Source of the DNA: Pseudomonas gingeri
GTDB lineage: Bacteria; Pseudomonadota; Gammaproteobacteria; Pseudomonadales; Pseudomonadaceae
Direction of reading: 5' to 3'
NCBI RefSeq assembly: GCF_013386165.1
Contig: NZ_JACAOS010000018.1
Coordinates: forward strand, 62,001-126,000
DNA length: 64,000 bases
Notes under the pieces: generated by a model
Told to the model about the DNA's origin: nothing
Seen by the model: only the letters and a program-made list of their open reading frames with translations
The model's database searches: none
Shown here: in pieces, positions 53,358 to 62,447 of the stretch
How the letters are laid out: every line of letters begins with the position of its first letter
Numbering within the stretch: the stretch's first letter is position 1
Translations under genes and position numbers: made by a program

Positions 53358-54542
53358 ATGGCTCACGCAGCGCAAATCAAGATTCCCGCCACCTATATGC
53401 GTGGCGGCACCAGCAAAGGGGTGTTCTTCAACCTCAACGACCTGCCTGACGTGGCGCAACTGCCCGGTGCGGCAAGGGACGCCCTGTTGTTGCGGGTGAT
53501 CGGCAGCCCTGATCCCTATGAAAAACAGATCGACGGCATGGGTGGGGCGACCTCCAGCACCAGCAAGACGGTGATCCTGTCCAAAAGCATCAAGGCCGAT
53601 CACGACGTTGACTACCTGTTCGGCCAGGTCTCCATCGACAAGCCGTTTATCGACTGGAGCGGCAACTGCGGCAACCTGTCGGCGGCGGTCGGTTCGTTTG
53701 CCATCAGCGCCGGCCTGGTGGATGCCGGCCGGATTCCGCGCAATGGCGTGGCGGTGGTGCGGATCTGGCAGGTGAACATCGGCAAGACCATCATTGCCCA
53801 TGTGCCGATCACCGAGGGTGCGGTGCAGGAAACCGGTGACTTCGAACTCGACGGCGTGACCTTTCCGGCCGCCGAAGTGCAACTCGAGTTCATGGACCCG
53901 GCGGCCGAGGAAGAGGGCGCCGGCGGTTCGATGTTTCCCACCGGCAATCTGGTGGACGATCTGGAAGTCCCGGGCGTTGGCACCTTCAAGGCGACGATGA
54001 TCAATGCCGGGATCCCGACGATCTTCGTCAACGCGGCGGATATCGGTTACACCGGCACCGAGTTGCAGGGCGATATCAACGGCGACCCCAAGGCGCTGGC
54101 GATGTTCGAGACGATCCGCGCCTACGGTGCGCTGCGCATGGGCTTGATCCAGAGCATCGACCAGGCTGCCACCCGTCAGCACACGCCGAAGGTGGCGTTT
54201 GTCGCGGCGCCGGCGAGCTATACCGCGTCGAGCGGCAAGCCGGTGGTGGCGGCTGATCTGGACCTGCTGGTGCGGGCGTTGTCCATGGGCAAGTTGCACC
54301 ACGCGATGATGGGCACGGCGGCGGTGGCCATCGGCACGGCGGCGGCGATTCCCGGCACCCTGGTGAATCTGGCGGCAGGCGGTGGCGCACGCAGTGCGGT
54401 GCGTTTCGGTCATCCGTCGGGCGCCTTGCGCGTCGGTGCCGAAGCGACTCTGGTCAATGGTGAGTGGACGGTGGTCAAAGCCATCATGAGCCGCAGTGCG
54501 CGGGTGTTGATGGAAGGTTGGGTACGGGTACCCGGGGAGTGA
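53358..54542 (+). CDS. prpF: PrpF, 2-methylaconitate cis-trans isomerase
   Basis: A 394-residue protein of the diaminopimelate epimerase-like fold. MRGGTSKGVFFNLNDLP, IDGMGGATSSTSKTVIL, DWSGNCGNLSAAVGSFAI (a conserved Cys but no catalytic pair, as known for PrpF) and MFPTGNLVDDL fit. It acts with AcnD in the 2-methylcitrate cycle. The ATG at 53358 (MAHAAQIKIPATYMRGG) gives family length. prpD follows at a distance of 7 bases. Confidence 0.95.
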   Translation: MAHAAQIKIPATYMRGGTSKGVFFNLNDLPDVAQLPGAARDALLLRVIGSPDPYEKQIDGMGGATSSTSKTVILSKSIKADHDVDYLFGQVSIDKPFIDWSGNCGNLSAAVGSFAISAGLVDAGRIPRNGVAVVRIWQVNIGKTIIAHVPITEGAVQETGDFELDGVTFPAAEVQLEFMDPAAEEEGAGGSMFPTGNLVDDLEVPGVGTFKATMINAGIPTIFVNAADIGYTGTELQGDINGDPKALAMFETIRAYGALRMGLIQSIDQAATRQHTPKVAFVAAPASYTASSGKPVVAADLDLLVRALSMGKLHHAMMGTAAVAIGTAAAIPGTLVNLAAGGGARSAVRFGHPSGALRVGAEATLVNGEWTVVKAIMSRSARVLMEGWVRVPGE

Positions 54543-54549
54543 GTTGAAG

Positions 54550-56034
54550 ATGAGCGCCAACGTCGATCTGAATGACCGTCCTGATTACGATCAGGTGCTG
54601 CAGGACATCGCCGACTATGTCCTCGATTATCGAATCGAGTCCGCGCAGGCGTTGGATACCGCTCGTAACTGCCTGATGGATACCCTGGGCTGCGGCCTGT
54701 TGGCGTTGCGCTTTCCCGAGTGCACCAAGCACCTGGGGCCGCTGGTCGAGGGCACCGTGGTGCCGTTTGGCGCCCGTGTACCGGGGACGAGCTTTCGCCT
54801 CGACCCGGTCAAGGCGGCCTGGGATATCGGTTGCATCGTCCGCTGGCTCGACTACAACGACACCTGGCTGGCGGCCGAGTGGGGTCATCCTTCGGATAAC
54901 CTCGGCGGGATTCTCGCGGTGGCCGACCATCTGTCACAGAAGCGCGTGGCCAACGGCGAAGCCGCGCTGAGTGTGCGGGTGGTGTTGGAAGCGATGATCA
55001 TGGCCCATGAGATTCAGGGCGTGATCGCCCTGGAAAACTCCTTCAATCGGGTCGGCCTTGATCACGTGTTGCTGGTGAAAGTGGCCTCCACCGCCGTCAC
55101 CGCGAAACTGATGGGCGCCAGCCGTGAGCAACTGCTGGCGGCGCTGTCCCATGCCTTTGTCGATGGCCAGGCGCTACGCACCTATCGGCATGCGCCGAAT
55201 GCCGGTTCGCGTAAATCCTGGGCGGCGGGGGATGCCACCAGTCGCGGTGTGCGCCTGGCGGATATCGCCTTGCGTGGGGAAATGGGCATTCCGGGGGTGT
55301 TGAGCGCACCGCAATGGGGCTTCTACGACGTGCTGTTCAGCCATACCAACAAGGATCTGGCGCTCAAGCCCGAAGAAGGGCGCCGCTTCAGCCTTTCCCA
55401 GCCGTATGGCAGCTATGTCATGGAAAACGTGCTGTTCAAGATCAGCTTTCCGGCCGAGTTCCATGCCCAGACGGCCTGCGAGGCGGCAGTGACGCTGCAT
55501 CCGCAGGTCAGGGATCGTCTGGGGGAGATCGACCGGATCGTGATTACCACCCATGAGTCGGCGATCCGCATCATTTCCAAGGTCGGCAAACTGGCCAATG
55601 CCGCCGACCGCGACCACTGCCTGCAGTACATGACGGCGGTACCGCTGGCCTTCGGCGACCTGGTGGCCGAGCACTACGAGGATGATTTCCACGCGGCCCA
55701 TCCGATCATCGATGTGTTGCGCGAGAAGATGGTGATCGTTGAAGACCCGCGCTACAGCCGTGAATACCTGGAGGCCGACAAGCGTTCGATCGCCAATGCC
55801 GTGCAGGTGTTCTTCAAGGATGGGACGAGTACCGATCAGGTGGTGGTGGAATACCCGATCGGCCATCGTCGTCGCCGGGCCGAGGGCATTGCGTTGCTGG
55901 AAGACAAGTTCAAGGCCAATCTGGCGACCCGTTTCACTGCTCAACGCAGTGCCGAGATCCTGGCCCTGTGCAGGGATCAAGCGCGATTGGAAGCGACGCC
56001 GGTGCAGCGCTTTGTGGACTTGTTCGTGATCTGA
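54550..56034 (+). CDS. prpD: PrpD, 2-methylcitrate dehydratase (iron-independent)
   Basis: A 494-residue MmgE/PrpD-family protein: LDTARNCLMDTLGCGLLAL, WLDYNDTWLAAEWGHPSDNLGGILAV, FVDGQALRTYRHAPNAGSRKSWAAGDATSRGVRLA and FSLSQPYGSYVMENVLFKISFPAEFHAQTACEAA. With AcnD/PrpF upstream, the operon encodes two routes for the same dehydration, as known in several pseudomonads. A GGGGAGTGAGTTGAAG stretch precedes the ATG. The operon ends here, with REP elements after the stop. Confidence 0.95.
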   Translation: MSANVDLNDRPDYDQVLQDIADYVLDYRIESAQALDTARNCLMDTLGCGLLALRFPECTKHLGPLVEGTVVPFGARVPGTSFRLDPVKAAWDIGCIVRWLDYNDTWLAAEWGHPSDNLGGILAVADHLSQKRVANGEAALSVRVVLEAMIMAHEIQGVIALENSFNRVGLDHVLLVKVASTAVTAKLMGASREQLLAALSHAFVDGQALRTYRHAPNAGSRKSWAAGDATSRGVRLADIALRGEMGIPGVLSAPQWGFYDVLFSHTNKDLALKPEEGRRFSLSQPYGSYVMENVLFKISFPAEFHAQTACEAAVTLHPQVRDRLGEIDRIVITTHESAIRIISKVGKLANAADRDHCLQYMTAVPLAFGDLVAEHYEDDFHAAHPIIDVLREKMVIVEDPRYSREYLEADKRSIANAVQVFFKDGTSTDQVVVEYPIGHRRRRAEGIALLEDKFKANLATRFTAQRSAEILALCRDQARLEATPVQRFVDLFVI

Positions 56035-56042
56035 GCCTAATC

Positions 56043-56160
56043 CCTTGTAGGAGCCAGCTTGCTGGCGATGAGGCCCTTGAGCCTTGCGCTGTCTCATCGG
56101 CCGCCATCGCTGGCAAGCCAGCTCCCACAGGGATCGCCAGCAAGCCGGCTCCCACAAGGG
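56043..56160. repeat. Triple REP cluster after prpD
   Basis: A REPIN (TTGTAGGAGCCAGCTTGCTGGCGAT with ATCGCTGGCAAGCCAGCTCCCACAGGG) is followed directly by a second right arm (ATCGCCAGCAAGCCGGCTCCCACAAGGG). The odd number of arms suggests partial duplication or deletion. It separates convergent prpD and ppsR. Confidence 0.85.
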
Positions 56161-56165
56161 CGGGG

Positions 56166-56984
56166 TTACTTGAACCGCCGCTCCACGCCTTTCTCCACGA
56201 GGATCTTCGCGGAAATCTCTTCCACCGAGAAATGCGTGGAATTGATATGGGCGATGTTCTCGCGGCGGAACAGGTTCTCCACCTCACGTACTTCGAACTC
56301 GCACTGGGCATAGCTGGAATAGCGGCTGTTGGGTTTGCGCTCGTTGCGGATCGCGGTCAGGCGGTCCGGGTCGATGGTCAGGCCGAACAGCTTGTGCTGG
56401 TGGGCGCGCAGGGCGGCGGGCAGTTGCAGGCGCTCCATATCGTCTTCGGTCAGCGGGTAGTTGGCCGCACGGATGCCGAATTGCATCGCCATGTACAGGC
56501 AGGTCGGAGTCTTGCCGCAGCGCGACACGCCCACCAGGATCAGGTCGGCCTTGTCGTAATAGTGGGTGCGGGCGCCGTCGTCGTTGTCCAGGGCGAAGTT
56601 CACCGCCTCGATACGCTCCATGTAGTTGGAGTTGCCGCCGATGGAGTGGGACTTGCCCACCGAGTAGGACGAGTGTTCGCTCAGTTCCTGTTCCAGCGGG
56701 GCGAGGAAGGTGGAAAAGATGTCGATCATGAAACCATTGGACGTGGCGAGGATCTCACGAATGTCCTGGTTGACGATGGTATCGAAGATGATCGGGCGAA
56801 ATCCGTCCTTTTCGGCGGCGATATTGATTTGTTGTACCATGGCCCGGGCCTTGTCCACGCTGTCGATGTACGGACGGGTGAATTTGGCGAAGGTAATGTT
56901 TTCGAACTGCGCCAGCAGGCTTTGACCCAGGGTTTCGGCGGTAATGCCGGTGCCATCGGAGATAAAGAAAGCAGATCGTTTCAT
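56166..56984 (-). CDS. ppsR: PpsR, PEP synthase regulatory kinase/phosphorylase (DUF299)
   Basis: A 272-residue bifunctional regulator. It starts MKRSAFFISDGTGITAETLGQSLLAQF and has the P-loop GVSRCGKTPT at 152-161. Proteins of this family phosphorylate PEP synthase with ADP and dephosphorylate it with phosphate, switching it off and on. Divergent position to ppsA strongly supports the role. The shared 175-bp gap must hold both promoters. Confidence 0.95.
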   Translation of the reverse strand: MKRSAFFISDGTGITAETLGQSLLAQFENITFAKFTRPYIDSVDKARAMVQQINIAAEKDGFRPIIFDTIVNQDIREILATSNGFMIDIFSTFLAPLEQELSEHSSYSVGKSHSIGGNSNYMERIEAVNFALDNDDGARTHYYDKADLILVGVSRCGKTPTCLYMAMQFGIRAANYPLTEDDMERLQLPAALRAHQHKLFGLTIDPDRLTAIRNERKPNSRYSSYAQCEFEVREVENLFRRENIAHINSTHFSVEEISAKILVEKGVERRFK

Positions 56985-57159
56985 TTGCGCCTTGGGCCTT
57001 AAGCTGGTGACGATTCTTGGATATGATAGGCGCGATTTGCCGGCCTGGAATGGCTGGCATTCTCACTTATTTTCCAGGTCCAGGCCATATAGCGGACTAA
57101 CCTGCCCTTAGAGCAGCCCGCTCCTGAGCTTTTCCAACACAGTTAGTGGAGAGATCACC
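56985..57159. promoter_or_regulatory. Divergent promoter region of ppsR and ppsA
   Basis: A 175-bp gap between head-to-head genes. TATGATAG near 57023 is a good -10 candidate toward ppsA. The ppsA ribosome site GTGGAGAG lies about 8 bases before its TTG start. No operator is claimed. Confidence 0.45.
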
Positions 57160-59535
57160 TTGGTAGAGTACGTAGTTTCCCTCGATAAGCTCGGCGTCCA
57201 TGATGTAGAGCACGTAGGGGGCAAGAACGCATCCCTGGGCGAGATGATCAGTAACCTCGCGGGTGCCGGTGTATCGGTCCCCGGCGGCTTTGCCACTACG
57301 GCTCAGGCGTATCGTGATTTTCTCGAACTCAGTGGCCTGAACGACCAGATCCATGCGGCGCTGGATGCGCTGGATGTCGATGACGTCAACGCCCTGGCCC
57401 GGACCGGCGCACAGATCCGCCAGTGGATCATGGAAGCCGAGTTCCCTGAAAAGCTCAACGCCGAGATCCGTACCGCGTTTGCCGCGCTGTCGGCGGGCAA
57501 CCCGGACATGGCCGTCGCCGTGCGTTCCTCGGCCACCGCCGAAGACCTGCCGGACGCGTCCTTCGCCGGCCAGCAGGAAACCTTCCTGAATATCCGCGGC
57601 GTGGAAAACGTCATTCGTGCGGCCAAGGAAGTCTTCGCCTCGCTGTTCAACGACCGCGCCATCTCCTACCGCGTGCACCAGGGCTTCGACCACAAGCTGG
57701 TGGCCCTGTCCGCCGGTGTGCAGCGCATGGTGCGTTCGGAAACCGGCACCGCCGGCGTGATGTTCACCCTCGACACCGAGTCGGGCTTCCGTGACGTGGT
57801 GTTTATCACCGGCGCCTACGGCCTGGGTGAAACCGTCGTCCAGGGCGCGGTGAACCCGGATGAATTCTACGTACACAAGGGCACCCTCGAAGCCGGTCGT
57901 CCCGCCATCCTGCGCCGCAACCTGGGCAGCAAGGCGATCAAGATGATCTACGGCGACGAAGCCAAGGCCGGTCGTTCGGTCAAGACCGTCGACGTCGACA
58001 AGGCCGAGCGCGCGCGTTTCTGCCTCAGCGATGCGGAAGTCAGCGAGCTGGCCAAGCAGGCGATGATCATCGAGAAACACTACAAGTGCCCGATGGACAT
58101 CGAGTGGGCGAAAGACGGTGACGACGGCAAGCTGTACATCGTCCAGGCTCGTCCGGAAACCGTGAAGAGCCGCACCCAGGCCAACGTCATGGAGCGCTAC
58201 CTGCTCAAGGAAACCGGCACCGTGCTGGTGGAAGGCCGTGCCATCGGCCAGCGCATCGGCGCCGGCAAGGTCCGGATCATCAAGGACGTGTCCGAGATGG
58301 ACAAGGTCCAGCCGGGTGACGTACTGGTTTCCGACATGACCGACCCGGACTGGGAACCGGTGATGAAGCGTGCCAGTGCCATCGTCACCAACCGTGGCGG
58401 GCGTACCTGCCACGCGGCGATCATCGCCCGTGAGCTGGGGATTCCAGCGGTGGTCGGTTGTGGCAACGCCACCCAGCTGTTGAAAGACGGCCAGGGTGTG
58501 ACCGTTTCCTGCGCTGAAGGCGACACCGGTTATATTTTCGAAGGCGAACTGGGCTTCGATATCAAGAAAAACTCCGTCGATGCCATGCCGGAACTGCCGT
58601 TCAAGATCATGATGAACGTCGGCAACCCGGACCGCGCCTTTGACTTCGCGCAGTTGCCGAACGCCGGCGTGGGCCTGGCCCGCCTGGAATTCATCATCAA
58701 CCGCATGATCGGTGTGCACCCCAAGGCGCTGCTGAACTACGCCGGGCTGCCACCGGAAATCAAGGACAGCGTCGACAAGCGCATCGCCGGTTACGACGAT
58801 CCGGTCGGTTTTTATGTCGAGAAGCTGGTGGAAGGCATCAGTACCCTGGCGGCGGCATTCTGGCCGAAGAAGGTCATCGTGCGCCTGTCGGACTTCAAGT
58901 CCAACGAATACGCCAACCTGATCGGCGGCAAGCTCTACGAGCCGGAAGAAGAAAACCCGATGCTGGGTTTCCGTGGGGCCTCGCGCTACATCAGCGAATC
59001 CTTCCGTGACTGCTTCGAACTCGAATGCCGTGCCCTCAAGCGCGTGCGCAACGAGATGGGCCTGACCAATGTCGAGATCATGGTGCCTTTCGTCCGTACC
59101 CTCGGCGAAGCCAGCCAGGTGGTCGACCTGCTCGCCGCCAACGGCCTGGCCCGTGGCGAGAACGGCCTGCGGGTGATCATGATGTGCGAGTTGCCGTCCA
59201 ACGCGATCCTCGCCGATGAGTTCCTCGAGTACTTCGACGGCTTCTCCATCGGTTCCAACGACCTGACCCAGCTGACCCTGGGCCTGGACCGCGACTCCGG
59301 GATCATTGCGCACCTGTTCGACGAGCGTAACCCGGCGGTGAAGAAGCTGTTGTCCAACGCCATCCAGGCCTGCAACAAGGCCGGCAAGTACATCGGCATC
59401 TGCGGCCAGGGGCCTTCCGATCACCCGGATCTGGCGCGCTGGTTGATGGAGCAGGGCATTGAAAGCGTGTCGTTGAACCCCGACTCCGTGCTGGAAACCT
59501 GGTTCTTCCTGGCAGAAGGGCAGGCGCAGGCCTGA
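57160..59535 (+). CDS. ppsA: PpsA, phosphoenolpyruvate synthase
   Basis: A 791-residue PEP synthase converting pyruvate and ATP to PEP, AMP and phosphate in gluconeogenesis. The N-terminal ATP-binding part has HVGGKNASLGEMISNL and VAVRSSATAEDLPDASFAGQQETFLNI. Catalytic His418 lies in GGRTCHAAIIARELGIPAVVG, and the C-terminal PEP-binding barrel has MLGFRGASRY and GICGQGPSDHPD. The protein starts with TTG (57160-57162) after a GGAGAG site, and residue 2 onward (VEYVVSLDKLG) matches the family start, so the rare start codon is likely real and may tune expression. Confidence 0.97.
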   Translation: MVEYVVSLDKLGVHDVEHVGGKNASLGEMISNLAGAGVSVPGGFATTAQAYRDFLELSGLNDQIHAALDALDVDDVNALARTGAQIRQWIMEAEFPEKLNAEIRTAFAALSAGNPDMAVAVRSSATAEDLPDASFAGQQETFLNIRGVENVIRAAKEVFASLFNDRAISYRVHQGFDHKLVALSAGVQRMVRSETGTAGVMFTLDTESGFRDVVFITGAYGLGETVVQGAVNPDEFYVHKGTLEAGRPAILRRNLGSKAIKMIYGDEAKAGRSVKTVDVDKAERARFCLSDAEVSELAKQAMIIEKHYKCPMDIEWAKDGDDGKLYIVQARPETVKSRTQANVMERYLLKETGTVLVEGRAIGQRIGAGKVRIIKDVSEMDKVQPGDVLVSDMTDPDWEPVMKRASAIVTNRGGRTCHAAIIARELGIPAVVGCGNATQLLKDGQGVTVSCAEGDTGYIFEGELGFDIKKNSVDAMPELPFKIMMNVGNPDRAFDFAQLPNAGVGLARLEFIINRMIGVHPKALLNYAGLPPEIKDSVDKRIAGYDDPVGFYVEKLVEGISTLAAAFWPKKVIVRLSDFKSNEYANLIGGKLYEPEEENPMLGFRGASRYISESFRDCFELECRALKRVRNEMGLTNVEIMVPFVRTLGEASQVVDLLAANGLARGENGLRVIMMCELPSNAILADEFLEYFDGFSIGSNDLTQLTLGLDRDSGIIAHLFDERNPAVKKLLSNAIQACNKAGKYIGICGQGPSDHPDLARWLMEQGIESVSLNPDSVLETWFFLAEGQAQA

Positions 59536-59552
59536 CGGCTTGGGGCCATTCC

Positions 59553-59640
59553 CCTTGTAGGCGCTGGCTTGCCGGCGGTGAGGTCCTTGAGCTCGGCATT
59601 GGCCGAGCGGACGCCATCGCTGGCAAGCCAGCTCCTACAG
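59553..59640. repeat. REPIN after ppsA
   Basis: CTTGTAGGCGCTGGCTTGCCGGCGGTGAGG pairs with CGCCATCGCTGGCAAGCCAGCTCCTACAG; the spacer carries GAGCTCGGCATTGGCCGAGC. Confidence 0.85.
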
Positions 59641-59682
59641 GTTGGTGGTGTTTTGAAGTGACGTGTTACAAACCTTATTTTC

Positions 59683-59713
59683 AGGGCGAGTCCACTTGGG
59701 CCGCCCTTTTTTG
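59683..59713 (+). terminator. Intrinsic terminator between ppsA and the hydrolase gene
   Basis: AGGGCG pairs with CGCCCT and is followed by TTTTTTG. It ends only 13 bases before the hydrolase ATG at 59726, so it would either isolate that gene or act as an attenuator in front of it. Confidence 0.6.
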
Positions 59714-59725
59714 TGCAAGAGCCTT

Positions 59726-60715
59726 ATGCAAAGCAGCAGCAATCTTTTTCCGGTGGCTTTGATCAGCGCCGAGCGTCGTGGCGATCTCTGTGAAGACGTC
59801 TATCGTTTGAAACCGGGCAACAGCCCCGACAGCACGGTGGAACTGGCGGTCACCCGCCTGGGCCTGGCCGACGAGCCCGAGGCACGGGGTGTTCCGGTCG
59901 TCCTGCTGCATGGCAGCTTTTCCAATCGGCGTTTCTGGTATTCCGCCAAAGGCATCGGCCTGGGCGCCTATCTGGCGCGTGCCGGGTTCGATGTGTGGAT
60001 CCCGGAAATGCGCGGTCATGGATTGTCGGCGCGCAACCACAACTATCGACGCAACCGCGTGGCCGATTACGCCCGCTATGACTTGCCAGCCATCGCCGCG
60101 TTCGTGCGTGAGCAAAGCGGGCAGATTCCCCACTGGATCGGTCATTCCCTCGGCGGTACCACCCTGGCGGCCGCCCTCGGCGGTCAGTACCTGGGTGCGC
60201 CCGGCGTCGCTTCGGCGGCCTTGTTCGGTTGCCAGGTCAGTCGCACCTACTGGCCGTTGAAGATTCCGCCGGTGGAGTGGGGCGGTCGCTTGCTGCTTCG
60301 ACGTTTCGCCCATTTGTCCGGTTCGCGTCTCAAGCGCGGCCCGGAGGATGAGCCCATCGGCCTGGCCCTGGAAAGCCTGCGCTGGTACGGCCTGTTCGGG
60401 CGCTTCCGTGATGCCGAGCGGGACTGGTGGGGTGGCCTGGCGGAGGTGGACGTGCCGGTGCTGGCCGTCAGCGCGGTCGGTGATCACCAGGACCCGGCCT
60501 GGGCCTGCCGCAAGTTGTTCGAGCAGGTCGGCTCGGCCCACAAGCACTTTCTCTGCCTGGGACGCGAGCAGGGTTTCAGCTCGGATTTCGGCCATGTCGA
60601 GATGCTCGTCAGCAAGCCGGCACAGGCCGAAGTCTGGCCGCGGGTGGCCGATTGGCTGCGGGATCAGCAGGCTTTCTTGCAGCGTGAGTCAGCCGTTGTT
60701 CAGGAAACGCCCTGA
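59726..60715 (+). CDS. Alpha/beta hydrolase
   Basis: A 329-residue alpha/beta hydrolase with VVLLHGSFSNRRFW (oxyanion region), DVWIPEMRGHGLSARN, nucleophile Ser141 in WIGHSLGGTTLA, and a C-terminal DFGHVEMLVS for the catalytic His. The distance between nucleophile and His and the C-terminal lid-like insert (SRLKRGPEDEPIGL) suggest an esterase or lipase. The ATG at 59726 is preferred; the frame continues upstream through the hairpin without a better start. The substrate is not known. The gene occupies the PA1771 position of PAO1 from memory. Confidence 0.85.
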   Translation: MQSSSNLFPVALISAERRGDLCEDVYRLKPGNSPDSTVELAVTRLGLADEPEARGVPVVLLHGSFSNRRFWYSAKGIGLGAYLARAGFDVWIPEMRGHGLSARNHNYRRNRVADYARYDLPAIAAFVREQSGQIPHWIGHSLGGTTLAAALGGQYLGAPGVASAALFGCQVSRTYWPLKIPPVEWGGRLLLRRFAHLSGSRLKRGPEDEPIGLALESLRWYGLFGRFRDAERDWWGGLAEVDVPVLAVSAVGDHQDPAWACRKLFEQVGSAHKHFLCLGREQGFSSDFGHVEMLVSKPAQAEVWPRVADWLRDQQAFLQRESAVVQETP

Positions 60716-60868
60716 CAAGGGCATTCCGCTGACGGGTGGTAAAGGCTAAGATATGACGCATTGAGCGGTTTGGGTCATTGTCTAAACATTCTCCCGGGAC
60801 AAGCGTTTCACCTTGTAGCGCGACCTGCGAAGTCTGGCATTCTCGATTCCACCTACAGGAGTTTACCC

Positions 60869-61360
60869 ATGGACCATTACGTCACCCCCGACCTGTGCGA
60901 CGCCTATCCGGAGTTGGTACAGGTGCTTGAGCCGATGTTCAGCAACTTCGGCGGCCGCGACTCCTTCGGTGGTGAGATCGTCACCATCAAGTGCTTCGAG
61001 GACAACTCCCTGGTCAAGGATCAGGTCGAGCTCGACGGCCGGGGCAAGGTGCTGGTGGTCGATGGCGGTGGTTCCCTGCGGCGTGCCCTGCTCGGCGATA
61101 TGCTGGCCGAGAAAGCGGCGAAGAACGGTTGGGAAGGGCTGGTGATTTACGGCTGCATCCGTGATGTCGACGTGATCGCCCAGACTGACCTGGGGGTGCA
61201 GGCCCTGGCCAGTCACCCGATGAAAACCGACAAGCGTGGCATTGGCGACCTGAATATCGCGGTCACTTTTGCCGGTGTGACCTTTCGCCCGGGTGAATAC
61301 ATCTATGCGGACAATAACGGCGTGATCATCGCGCCGAGCCCGCTGAAGATGCCTGAGTAA
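60869..61360 (+). CDS. rraA: RraA-family regulator of RNase E activity
   Basis: A 163-residue RraA-family protein: YVTPDLCDAYPELVQVLEPMFSNFGGRDSFGGEIVTIKC, VDGGGSLRRALLGDMLAEKA, GWEGLVIYGCIRDVD and GVQALASHPMKTDKRGIGDLNI. RraA binds RNase E and slows mRNA decay in E. coli. Related proteins can be aldolases, but the sequence matches the RraA branch well. A CAGGAG site precedes the ATG. Confidence 0.9.
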   Translation: MDHYVTPDLCDAYPELVQVLEPMFSNFGGRDSFGGEIVTIKCFEDNSLVKDQVELDGRGKVLVVDGGGSLRRALLGDMLAEKAAKNGWEGLVIYGCIRDVDVIAQTDLGVQALASHPMKTDKRGIGDLNIAVTFAGVTFRPGEYIYADNNGVIIAPSPLKMPE

Positions 61361-61387
61361 AACTTTGCAACACAAAATGGGGTAAGG

Positions 61388-62383
61388 ATGTTCGAGGAAG
61401 AAAACGCGCAATGGGGGCTGGTTTATGCCCTGGTTCTGGATGGTAAGGGCGGTGCGCGCTCGATTGCTCGGACGGAGCTTGATGGTCTGCAGTTGCGGCC
61501 CGAGGAAAGCCTCTGGCTGCACTGGGATCGCAGCCATCCGCAAACCCACACCTGGTTGCGCACCTCCAGCGGCTTGAGCGAATTCAACTGCGATCTGCTG
61601 TTGGAAGAAAATACCCGGCCGCGCCTGTTGCCCTTGCCCGACAGCGAACTGCTGCTGTTTTTGCGTGGGGTCAACCTCAATCCCGGTGCCGAGCCCGAAG
61701 ACATGGTCTCGGTACGGGTGTTTGCCGCGCACCAGCGGGTGATTTCCCTGCGCTTGCGACCGCTGCGTGCCACCGATGAATTGCTGGTGCACCTGGAGCA
61801 GGGCAAGGGGCCGAAAAACGCCGCCGAGCTGATTCTTTACATCGCGCAATACCTCACCCTGAAGGTGCAGGACCTGGTCAGCGATCTCTCGGAAGTGGTC
61901 GATGACGAAGAAGAAAAGATAGATGCCGACGAACGGTATAGTCCTGAACATGGCGCCATCGTGCAGATACGTCGTCGAGCTGCCGGGCTGAAACGTTTCC
62001 TCGCGCCGCAACGGGATATTTTTGGCCAGTTGAGCCGGATCAAGCTGCCCTGGTTCGCCGATGAAGAAGCCGGTTACTGGAACGAATTGAACAACAGCCT
62101 GACCCGTTACCTGGAAGAGCTCGAATTGACCCGCGAGCGCGTGGGGCTTGTGCTTGAAGCCGAGGACCGGCGTCTGAACGTGCGCATGAACAAGACCATG
62201 TACCGCTTCGGGATCATCACCGGGATCTTCCTGCCGATGAGCTTCCTGACCGGTCTGTTGGGGATCAACGTCGGCGGTATTCCGTGGTCAGGCAACCCCT
62301 ACGGTTTTATCATCGCGTGCCTGCTGATCGTCGCCGTTGCCGTCGGACAATGGTGGCTTTTCCGACGTTTGCGTTGGGTTTGA
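61388..62383 (+). CDS. cmaX: CmaX, CorA/ZntB-type divalent cation transporter
   Basis: A 331-residue CorA-superfamily protein: a large N-terminal cytoplasmic domain with long helices, then two C-terminal membrane helices (about 262-285 and 296-318). The loop motif is GINVGGIP instead of the magnesium-channel GMN, as in ZntB-like zinc transporters. The neighbours crfX, cmpX and sigX identify it as cmaX of the sigX cluster. The transported ion is unproven. The stop codon lies in a 14-bp palindrome. Confidence 0.88.
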   Translation: MFEEENAQWGLVYALVLDGKGGARSIARTELDGLQLRPEESLWLHWDRSHPQTHTWLRTSSGLSEFNCDLLLEENTRPRLLPLPDSELLLFLRGVNLNPGAEPEDMVSVRVFAAHQRVISLRLRPLRATDELLVHLEQGKGPKNAAELILYIAQYLTLKVQDLVSDLSEVVDDEEEKIDADERYSPEHGAIVQIRRRAAGLKRFLAPQRDIFGQLSRIKLPWFADEEAGYWNELNNSLTRYLEELELTRERVGLVLEAEDRRLNVRMNKTMYRFGIITGIFLPMSFLTGLLGINVGGIPWSGNPYGFIIACLLIVAVAVGQWWLFRRLRWV

Positions 62384-62394
62384 AACATGTTTCA
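62381..62394. promoter_or_regulatory. Perfect 14-bp palindrome at the cmaX stop / crfX upstream region
   Basis: TGAAACATGTTTCA is self-complementary over 14 bases, begins with the cmaX TGA, and lies 54 bases before the crfX ATG. It could be a regulator site controlling crfX-cmpX. No regulator is assigned. Confidence 0.4.
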
Positions 62395-62447
62395 TGTGAC
62401 CTGCAAAAAAATGATCGCGTCTTTCACAGATATACCGAGAGGTGCGT

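Noticed and set aside
57097..59424. 775-codon minus-strand frame opposite ppsA
   Set aside because: Same effect: antisense of a strongly biased real gene, with no ribosome site and no recognisable domain.
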